Below, piece after piece: positions 7,510 to 12,048 of a stretch of 12,048 nt of DNA. Under the pieces are notes generated by a model, which saw nothing but the letters and a program-made list of their open reading frames with translations, was not told the DNA's origin and searched no databases. Source of the stretch: Victivallales bacterium (lineage in GTDB: Bacteria > Verrucomicrobiota > Lentisphaeria > Oligosphaerales > Lenti-02); assembly GCA_018648945.1 (NCBI GenBank), contig JABGQJ010000183.1:1-12048 (forward strand). Direction: 5' to 3'. Within the stretch, counting starts at the first letter, position 1, and each line of letters opens with the position of its first letter. Made by a program: the position numbers and the translations under genes.

Positions 7510-7792
7510 GGTGTGGTCTCCGGGCCAGGTTAGGGCCTGGTACGGGGTGGGAGTCCGGCACCGGATCGTGGTACGGACCGTGGTGGTACGGGTGACATCT
7601 CAGCACCCGGCGCAATGCCAGCCAAGAGCCTCTCCAAAACCCGTGCGTGCGCAGCGCTTGCTGGGCATATACGGAGCAGGTCGGGTGAAACCGGCAACAG
7701 GGCCGCTTGAGCGGCGAGAGGAACTTCCGATAGCCGGCAAGCAGCAGCAGAGCCGCAGACCGGAACACGCATTCCAGAGGATTCGTCTTCAC
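7499..7792 (-). CDS. yidD: Membrane protein insertion efficiency factor YidD, 97 aa
   Basis: This small membrane-associated protein assists YidC-dependent insertion. The family pattern is plain: YRKFLSPLKRPCCRFHPTCSVYA (residues about 21-43) with the conserved Cys residues, then the ALRTHGFWRGSWLALRRVLRCHP block (about 46-68). An N-terminal hydrophobic, amphipathic stretch (about 8-20) is present. The start is a GTG at 7792 preceded by GGGGGA with about 6 nt spacing. It overlaps the rnpA stop codon in a GTGA arrangement, and the end overlaps yidC by 11 bp, so rnpA, yidD and yidC are very likely translationally coupled. The last 25 residues are rich in Pro and His and look like a variable tail, as in other members. 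Confidence 0.95.
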   Translation of the reverse strand: MKTNPLECVFRSAALLLLAGYRKFLSPLKRPCCRFHPTCSVYAQQALRTHGFWRGSWLALRRVLRCHPYHHGPYHDPVPDSHPVPGPNLARRPHHEV

Positions 7793-8223
7793 GGACTGTC
7801 CCCCGTCATGACGCGTGCCGGGTCATGCAAGTAGCCAAGGGACAGCAGGTGATGCGTCAGTTCGGCCAGCACATCCTGCATTTTGGCTTCCTGCATATGC
7901 TTGCGGGGCAGAAAAATGAGCCATCCATCCCGCAAGCCAGGGAGGAGTCTCCGATAGGCCTCGCGAAACAACCGTCGCGCCCGATTCCGCACCACCGCCT
8001 TGCGACTGTAGCGGCGGGAAATGATGAACACAACCCGACGGTTCCCGTCCTGCGTAGGAGCGGCAATCGCCACGCACCGCCGTCCCGCACGACTCTTCCC
8101 AGTGGCGCGAACTGCATCCATGTGCGCCTTGGTGCGCAAACGGAACGCATGCCCAAAGGGTTTCGCCGAACGGGGCTCGCCAGTCTCTTCGCCAACGGGC
8201 TGGTTGTGCTCCGGGGGTTTCAC
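7789..8223 (-). CDS. rnpA: Ribonuclease P protein component, 144 aa
   Basis: This is the protein subunit of RNase P, which with the catalytic RNA removes 5' leaders from tRNA precursors. The family core is clear: FRLRTKAHMDAVRATGKSRAG near the N-terminus (residues about 27-47), the RNR-type signature SRKAVVRNRARRLFREAYR (about 73-91), then DGWLIFLPRKHM. The start is uncertain. The GTG at 8223 gives an extra 25-residue N-terminal tail and has no good ribosome site, but the conserved region begins before the first internal ATG (residue 35), so the start must lie upstream of that. rpmH ends 19 bp before this GTG, as is usual for the rpmH-rnpA pair, so coupling with rpmH may replace a Shine-Dalgarno. 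The stop overlaps the yidD GTG. Confidence 0.94.
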   Translation of the reverse strand: MKPPEHNQPVGEETGEPRSAKPFGHAFRLRTKAHMDAVRATGKSRAGRRCVAIAAPTQDGNRRVVFIISRRYSRKAVVRNRARRLFREAYRRLLPGLRDGWLIFLPRKHMQEAKMQDVLAELTHHLLSLGYLHDPARVMTGDSP

Positions 8224-8242
8224 GGGGGGCCGCGAACGCCGT

Positions 8243-8377
8243 CTAGGCGGTCAGGCGCAGGCGTCCCTTGCGGCGACGACGCTTCAGGATGGCCCGGCCA
8301 CTGCGGGTGGCCATGCGAGCGCGAAAACCAAGTTTGCGCTTGCGTTTGATCTTCGAGGGTTGGTATGTGCGTTTCAT
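8243..8377 (-). CDS. rpmH: 50S ribosomal protein L34, 44 aa
   Basis: The minus strand from the ATG at 8377 to the TAG at 8243 encodes 44 residues beginning [18 protein letters not shown] and continuing [20 protein letters not shown]. This is the near-universal L34 sequence, highly basic and of normal length. AAGGA lies about 10 nt upstream of the ATG. The gene is the first of the rpmH-rnpA-yidD-yidC-khpB operon and is small enough to be dropped by length filters. The product sits in the large ribosomal subunit near the exit-tunnel side of 23S rRNA. Confidence 0.98.
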   Translation of the reverse strand: MKRTYQPSKIKRKRKLGFRARMATRSGRAILKRRRRKGRLRLTA

Positions 8378-8451
8378 GCTGTCCGTATCCTTCGACTATG
8401 TGGGAAACCGTGGGGTGACCGTCCAAGTTGGGCTCGACTCAGCCGAAACCC

Positions 8452-8480
8452 AGAATCCCTGACCGGGGGAAGCCACGCAA
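8452..8480 (-). promoter_or_regulatory. Weak candidate promoter for the rpmH operon
   Basis: On the minus strand TTGCGT (8480-8475) and GATTCT (8457-8452) are 17 bp apart and would start transcription about 70 nt before the rpmH ATG. Both boxes match the sigma-70 consensus only partly. A promoter for this operon must lie in the region, but this particular pair is a guess. Confidence 0.2.
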
Positions 8481-8574
8481 TCAGGAAAGCTCAAGAATAT
8501 AGCGCCATGCGGACGGACCGCAACCCAGAACGGATCGTCGTCGCAGCCATGCCTGCCGCGCCCCTCTCGCCCGC

Positions 8575-8603
8575 TTTCAACCGCAAGGCCCGTGCCCTAT
8601 ATT
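8575..8603 (+). promoter_or_regulatory. Candidate promoter for the sulfatase gene
   Basis: TATATT (8598-8603) matches the -10 consensus at five of six positions and stands out in GC-rich DNA. TTTCAA (8575-8580) is a poor -35 at 17 bp spacing. The leader would be about 65 nt, ending in a good ribosome site. Confidence 0.3.
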
Positions 8604-8674
8604 GCTGCTCGGAGGAACTCCCCCCTGGCACTCGCTGCTCGCGCGCCCACATCATCCCCTACGGAGACCGCATC

Positions 8675-10120
8675 ATGGCCAGCGCCAATCGCCCCCGTCC
8701 CAATGTACTGGTAATCCTGACCGACGACCAGGGCGGCTGGACACTGGGCTGTGCGGGCAACGTCGAATGCCGCACGCCGAATCTGGACCGGCTGGCCACG
8801 ACGGGCCTGCGGTTCGAGAATTTCTTCTGCGCCTCCCCGGTCTGTTCCCCCGCGCGCGCTTCGCTGCTCACCGGCCGCATCCCCAGCCAGCACGGCGTTC
8901 ACGACTGGATTCGCGCCGGCGACACGACGGCCGCCTACGAGAAGGAACGGGACGGCGAACTCATCGAGTACCTGGCCGGACAGACCAGCTACACCGCGCT
9001 GCTCGCCGCCGCCGACTACACCTGTGGCCTGAGCGGTAAATGGCACCTCGGCGACAGCCATCACCCCCAGCAGGGATTCTCCTACTGGAATGTCCACGCC
9101 AAAGGCGGGGGACCATACTACCATGCCCCCATGGTCGATGGTGACGAAGTCTACCAGGAAGAAGGCTACGTGACCGACGTGATCACCGACCACGCGTTGG
9201 AGTTCCTTGAGGAACAGCGCGAGGCCGGGGCCGCGACACCGTTCTACCTCGGCGTTCACTACACCGCCCCCCATTCGCCTTGGGGGCGCGATCAGCACCC
9301 CACCGAACTGTGGGACGACTACCACGACAACTGCCCGCTTCAGTCCGCGCCCGACGGGATTGCCCCTCCTGAATGGGCCACCTCCCTCAGCATCCCCGTC
9401 GAGACCCCCGAGAAACGGCGCAACCACCTGAGCGGCTATTACGCGGCCGTCACCGCCATGGATGCCAACGTGGGCCGCCTTCTCGACTGGCTGGAAGCAC
9501 ACGGGCTGCGTGAGAACACGCTCGTCTTCTTCACCAGCGACAACGGCATGAATATGGGACACCATGGCGTCTACGGCAAAGGCAATGCCACCTTCCCCCA
9601 GAACATGTTCGAGGAGTCGGTCAAGGTCCCTGCCCTCATCTCCCTGCCCGGGCGCGTGCCCCAGGGCAGCGTGAATGCAGACCTGCTGAGCCACTACGAC
9701 TTCATGCCCACGTTGCTGGATTACCTGGGCATCGAGAACCCCGTGGCGGATGGGCTGCCGGGCACCAGTTTCGCGCCGCTGCTGCGTGACGAACCGCTGG
9801 ACGCGCGCGACAGCGTCGTCATCTGCGATGAATACGGCCCGGTGCGCATGATCCGCACCCGCACCTGGAAGTATATCCACCGCTACCCCTACGGCCCCAG
9901 CGAGCTCTACGACCTGGCGAACGATCCCGGCGAAACCCGGAATCTGGCCGGGAGTGCCGAGCACGCGACCACCGAGAAACGCCTCCGGAAGGCCCTTGGC
10001 GACTGGTTCCTGCGCTATGTGGACCCACGCCGCGACGGCACCAAGGAGCCGGTCACCGGGCGCGGCCAGCTTGGCCGCTGCGGGGCCGACGGCGATGGCA
10101 CACACCAATACGCGCCCTGA
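8675..10120 (+). CDS. Type I (formylglycine-dependent) sulfatase, 481 aa
   Basis: This member of the alkaline-phosphatase-like sulfatase family hydrolyses a sulfate ester. Metal-binding TDDQ (residues 16-19) and SDNG (288-291) flank the active-site signature CSPAR at 57-61, where Cys57 would be converted to formylglycine. GKWHLG (121-126) and HYTAPHSPW (195-203) are further family motifs, and the ending WKYIHRYPYGP then ELYDLANDPGETRNLAG is the standard sulfatase C-terminal subdomain. The ATG at 8675 is chosen because GGAGA lies eight bases upstream and the family begins just before PNVLVILTDDQ. The same frame is open back to 8021, but that would overlap rnpA and rpmH in antisense. No signal peptide or lipobox is visible, unlike many polysaccharide sulfatases, so a cytoplasmic location is likely. 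The substrate is unknown. It may share a transcript with the UDP-glucuronate decarboxylase gene 60 bp downstream. Confidence 0.93.
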   Translation: MASANRPRPNVLVILTDDQGGWTLGCAGNVECRTPNLDRLATTGLRFENFFCASPVCSPARASLLTGRIPSQHGVHDWIRAGDTTAAYEKERDGELIEYLAGQTSYTALLAAADYTCGLSGKWHLGDSHHPQQGFSYWNVHAKGGGPYYHAPMVDGDEVYQEEGYVTDVITDHALEFLEEQREAGAATPFYLGVHYTAPHSPWGRDQHPTELWDDYHDNCPLQSAPDGIAPPEWATSLSIPVETPEKRRNHLSGYYAAVTAMDANVGRLLDWLEAHGLRENTLVFFTSDNGMNMGHHGVYGKGNATFPQNMFEESVKVPALISLPGRVPQGSVNADLLSHYDFMPTLLDYLGIENPVADGLPGTSFAPLLRDEPLDARDSVVICDEYGPVRMIRTRTWKYIHRYPYGPSELYDLANDPGETRNLAGSAEHATTEKRLRKALGDWFLRYVDPRRDGTKEPVTGRGQLGRCGADGDGTHQYAP

Positions 10121-10180
10121 TTCAGGCGTCTCCCCAGCGACCCCCAAACCCACTCCCTCAAAGAGAAGCGGAAGACGATT

Positions 10181-11131
10181 ATGGGCACAACGGTCTTGGT
10201 TACCGGCGGCGGCGGATTCCTTGGTTCCTGGCTCTGTGAGAAGCTGCTGGAGCAGGGGAACGACGTCCTCTGCCTGGACAACTTCTTCACCGGCGACAAG
10301 CGCAACATCTACCACTTGCTGGGCGATCCCCGCTTCGAGCTGATCCGTCACGACGTGACCTTCCCGGTCTACCTGGAGGTGGACCAGATCTACAACTTGG
10401 CCTGCCCCGCCTCCCCCGTGCACTACCAGTACGACCCCGTGCAGACCTTGAAGACCAGCGTCCATGGCGCCATCAACATGCTCGGTCTGGCCAAGCGCAC
10501 CAATGCCAAGATTCTCCAGGCCTCCACCTCGGAAGTCTATGGCGACCCGGCCATCCATCCACAGGTGGAGGAGTACTGGGGCAACGTGAACACCCTTGGG
10601 CCGCGGGCCTGCTACGACGAAGGGAAACGCGCCGCCGAAACACTGTTCATGGACTACCATCGACAGCACGGCGTCGCGATCAAGATCATCCGCATCTTCA
10701 ACACCTACGGCCCCCGCATGCATCCCAGGGATGGCCGCGTGGTCAGCAACTTCATCCTCCAGGCCCTGCGCGGAGAGGACATCACCATCTATGGCGATGG
10801 CGAACAGACCCGCTCCTTCTGCTACCGCGATGATCTGATCCGCGGCATGATGTCCCTCATGGCCACACCGCCAGAGATCACCGGCCCAATCAACGTCGGC
10901 AACCCCGGCGAATTCACGATCCGCCAACTGGCCGAGATGACCATCGAGCTGACCAACTCCCCATCCAAGCTGATTTTCCAGCCCCTGCCCCAGGACGACC
11001 CCAAACGCCGGCGGCCCGACATCACCAAGGCCAAGGCCATCCTCGACTGGGAACCCATCACCCCCTTGCGCGAGGGACTCGGCCACACCATCGCCTACTT
11101 CGACGACCTCCTGGCCAAGGGCCTGGCCTGA
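10181..11131 (+). CDS. uxs: UDP-glucuronate decarboxylase (UDP-xylose synthase), 316 aa
   Basis: This NAD-dependent extended short-chain dehydrogenase converts UDP-glucuronate to UDP-xylose, a precursor for xylose-containing polysaccharides. A Rossmann fold opens with [12 protein letters not shown] (GxxGxxG at residues 9-15). [16 protein letters not shown] (71-86) is diagnostic of UDP-xylose synthases. STSEVYGDP (115-123) holds the active-site Ser/Thr-Glu, and the catalytic YxxxK is Tyr145/Lys149 in [19 protein letters not shown] and [12 protein letters not shown] complete the substrate site. Length and motif order match soluble bacterial enzymes, with no membrane segment. The start is the ATG at 10181; a purine-rich stretch (GGAAGA) about 7-9 nt upstream is a modest ribosome site. 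It follows the sulfatase by 60 bp without a visible terminator, so co-transcription is plausible. No UDP-glucose dehydrogenase gene, the usual previous step, lies nearby. Confidence 0.95.
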   Translation: MGTTVLVTGGGGFLGSWLCEKLLEQGNDVLCLDNFFTGDKRNIYHLLGDPRFELIRHDVTFPVYLEVDQIYNLACPASPVHYQYDPVQTLKTSVHGAINMLGLAKRTNAKILQASTSEVYGDPAIHPQVEEYWGNVNTLGPRACYDEGKRAAETLFMDYHRQHGVAIKIIRIFNTYGPRMHPRDGRVVSNFILQALRGEDITIYGDGEQTRSFCYRDDLIRGMMSLMATPPEITGPINVGNPGEFTIRQLAEMTIELTNSPSKLIFQPLPQDDPKRRRPDITKAKAILDWEPITPLREGLGHTIAYFDDLLAKGLA

Positions 11132-11329
11132 TCTATTCATGTACATCGTTACGAAAGCCACTAGCGCGTGTAAGACCAGTTGGGTTGCGCACACAAGCCG
11201 GACGCAGGCGTATCGGGATACGTCAAGTCCGGCGTTGGGCGCAAGACTCTGGGATTGCGTGCGATAGAGGGTTACAGTAGATGGCTCATGAGTAGATCAG
11301 GCTAGTCGACAACTAGAGCACCCGCCTCC
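11132..11329. other. Non-coding spacer between uxs and the recombinase gene
   Basis: This 198-bp spacer is less protein-like than its surroundings and has stops in all frames. It contains an 8-bp palindrome ATGTACAT (11139-11146), the large nested palindrome at 11185-11244 listed separately, and a small hairpin CTAGT/ACTAG near 11302-11316. No tRNA fold, and no canonical terminator with a T-tract, is visible. Confidence 0.6.
11185..11244. repeat. 60-bp element of three nested inverted repeats (REP-like cruciform)
   Basis: Three perfect stems nest within 60 bp. The outer stem is TTGCGC (11185-11190) with GCGCAA (11239-11244), the middle one GCCGGAC (11197-11203) with GTCCGGC (11227-11233), and the inner one CGTAT (11209-11213) with ATACG (11218-11222) closed by a CGGG tetraloop. 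Internal loops of 4-6 nt separate the stems almost symmetrically. The GCCGGA...TCCGGC outline with an inner GC-rich stem resembles enterobacterial REP elements in shape. It lies 53 bp after the uxs stop and 85 bp before the recombinase start. It could be an interspersed repeat, a structured mRNA end, or a DNA site bound by a protein. No T-tract follows. Confidence 0.75.
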
Positions 11330-12048
11330 ATGCACGAGTTGCTCCGCCTATTCCTCCAGCACGAATTCCTGGAACGGGGTTTGGCGGAAAACTCCATCGC
11401 CGCCTACCGCAGCGACCTCGAGGACGCGCTCGACTACTTCATCGAGCGCGGCATCCATCACCCGGGGACCATTCGCCGGGAGCACATCCTGGACTACCTG
11501 GAAGAGTGCCAGGCCTGCGGGCTCGAGACCGCCTCCCTCGCCCGTCGCCTGGTCGCGATCCGCATGTTCTGCCGCTACCTCGTGCGCGAGAAGCAGATCG
11601 ATCACGATGTGACCGATGTCATGCAGGGCCCGCGCGTATGGCAACTCCTGCCCGACATGCTGACCCACAAGGAGATCGATCTCCTGCTCCGGGTCTTCCG
11701 AGGCAAGAACCCTCTGGAGAAGCGCAACCGCGCCATGCTGGAAGTGCTCTACGCCTGTGGCCTCCGAGCCACGGAACTCATCACCCTCCGGCTGGACGGC
11801 CTACAGCTGGCGGAGCACCTCGTCCGCGTCATCGGCAAGGGCGACAAGGAGCGCATCGTCCCCATCGGACGCCCCGCCCGGCGCGTCCTCACCGCCTACC
11901 TGGCGGTCCGCTCCCTCCTCGACCGCACGGGGAGCGCCGAGGAAGTTTTCCTGTCACGCACCGGACGCCGCCTCACCCGCGCCCGCATCTGGCAGCTCGT
12001 CCGAGAGGCAGGCCAGCGGGCTGGCATCGAGAAACGAATCTACCCCCA
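11330..12048 (+). CDS. xerD: Tyrosine recombinase XerC/XerD, N-terminal and partial catalytic part (3' end outside window)
   Basis: This site-specific tyrosine recombinase is of the type that resolves chromosome dimers at dif. The ATG at 11330 opens a frame that runs to the window edge, giving 239 complete codons. The N-terminal SAM-like DNA-binding domain is seen at residues 1-85 (FLQHEFLERGLAENSIAAY, then RRLVAIRMFCRYL). The catalytic domain follows with LEVLYACGLRATELITL, where Arg146 is the first catalytic Arg, and VIGKGDKERIVPIG, where Lys170 is the beta-hairpin Lys. The spacing of 24 equals that in E. coli XerD. The HxxR box, second His and nucleophilic Tyr lie beyond the window. There is no obvious Shine-Dalgarno before the ATG, but the XerD-like N-terminus begins right here. 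Choosing XerD over XerC or an integrase is tentative. The 60-bp palindrome upstream does not resemble a dif site. Confidence 0.9.
   Translation, partial: MHELLRLFLQHEFLERGLAENSIAAYRSDLEDALDYFIERGIHHPGTIRREHILDYLEECQACGLETASLARRLVAIRMFCRYLVREKQIDHDVTDVMQGPRVWQLLPDMLTHKEIDLLLRVFRGKNPLEKRNRAMLEVLYACGLRATELITLRLDGLQLAEHLVRVIGKGDKERIVPIGRPARRVLTAYLAVRSLLDRTGSAEEVFLSRTGRRLTRARIWQLVREAGQRAGIEKRIYP

Larger units (their letters stand above)
8378..8674. promoter_or_regulatory. Divergent intergenic region between rpmH and the sulfatase gene
   Basis: These 297 bp hold no supported gene and must contain the promoters of two divergent transcripts. The plus-strand frame here is open in phase with the sulfatase, but it shows no protein-like conservation and runs on across rnpA in antisense. 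One DnaA-box-like 9-mer (TGTGGGAAA, 8399-8407, two mismatches) occurs alone. I see no AT-rich unwinding tract or box cluster, so an origin of replication is not supported. Confidence 0.6.

Noticed and set aside
5488..7533. A 681-codon open frame on the plus strand opposite yidC and part of khpB
   Set aside because: It is a codon-register shadow of yidC (no TTA, CTA or TCA codons in yidC) with His/Gln/Arg-rich nonsense composition.
8399..8407. A DnaA box marking an origin
   Set aside because: It is a single 7-of-9 match without a cluster, AT-rich tract or dnaA gene.
8021..8674. An upstream extension of the sulfatase frame by 218 codons
   Set aside because: It would cross rpmH and part of rnpA in antisense, shows no signal peptide or domain, and the ATG at 8675 has a good ribosome site.
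8597..11194. An 865-codon open frame on the minus strand spanning the sulfatase and uxs genes
   Set aside because: It is in exact codon register with both plus-strand genes, so it stays open merely because they avoid TTA, CTA and TCA codons. Its translation is low-complexity Gly/Val/Ala-rich and matches no family, while the plus strand has clear catalytic motifs.
11185..11244. An integron attC or dif site
   Set aside because: The right-hand GTTGGGC fits GTTRRRY, but the left side lacks RYYYAAC. The layout also lacks the two 11-bp arms and 6-bp centre of dif.
1..12048. CRISPR arrays, transposases, tRNA or rRNA genes, toxin-antitoxin or defence modules
   Set aside because: Looked for on both strands. 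There are no regularly spaced repeats, no cloverleaf and no such proteins. The only mobile-element-like gene is the Xer-type recombinase, which is normally a housekeeping enzyme.

Overview
This window is GC-rich chromosomal DNA from a diderm (Gram-negative type) bacterium. The best evidence for that is a 636-residue YidC that has the large periplasmic domain found in Gram-negative homologues. The mix of a GH116 glycosidase, a formylglycine-type sulfatase and UDP-xylose biosynthesis is typical of polysaccharide-degrading lineages such as the PVC superphylum or Hydrogenedentota-like groups. That placement is inference only, because no rRNA or other phylogenetic marker was compared. Most genes have a clear Shine-Dalgarno sequence, and four of them share the hexamer GGAGAC.

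Layout, left to right. Bases 1-318 hold the 3' end of a transglutaminase-like protein (+). Three tandem 9-bp repeats follow, then a convergent unrecognised gene (386-1141, -). Bases 1142-1358 are non-coding, with two small palindromes. A GH116 beta-glycosidase (1359-3776, -) and an L-glyceraldehyde-3-phosphate reductase of the YghZ/Gpr type (3937-4929, +) are divergent around a 160-bp control region. A strong hairpin terminator at 4946-4987 separates the reductase from the end of the next operon.

Bases 5008-8377 (-) hold the classic conserved cluster, transcribed in the order rpmH, rnpA, yidD, yidC, khpB/jag. Its products are ribosomal protein L34, the RNase P protein, the YidD insertion factor, the YidC insertase and a KH/R3H RNA-binding protein. 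The genes are tightly packed or overlapping. rpmH (44 codons) and the GTG starts of rnpA and yidD are easily missed. Neither dnaA nor a cluster of DnaA boxes lies upstream of rpmH. Instead a divergent 297-bp spacer leads to a type I sulfatase (8675-10120, +) and, 60 bp further on, a UDP-glucuronate decarboxylase (10181-11131, +).

A 198-bp spacer follows, carrying a 60-bp element with three nested inverted repeats. The last gene, a XerC/XerD tyrosine recombinase (11330 onward, +), is cut by the window edge.

Functionally the window joins an essential RNA-processing and membrane-insertion operon to carbohydrate genes: glycoside hydrolysis, detoxification of a triose phosphate, sulfate removal and UDP-xylose synthesis. 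I found no CRISPR array, transposase, tRNA, rRNA or defence system. I do not see a convincing new multi-gene system. The most unusual items are the nested palindrome before the recombinase and the unrecognised gene at 386-1141.
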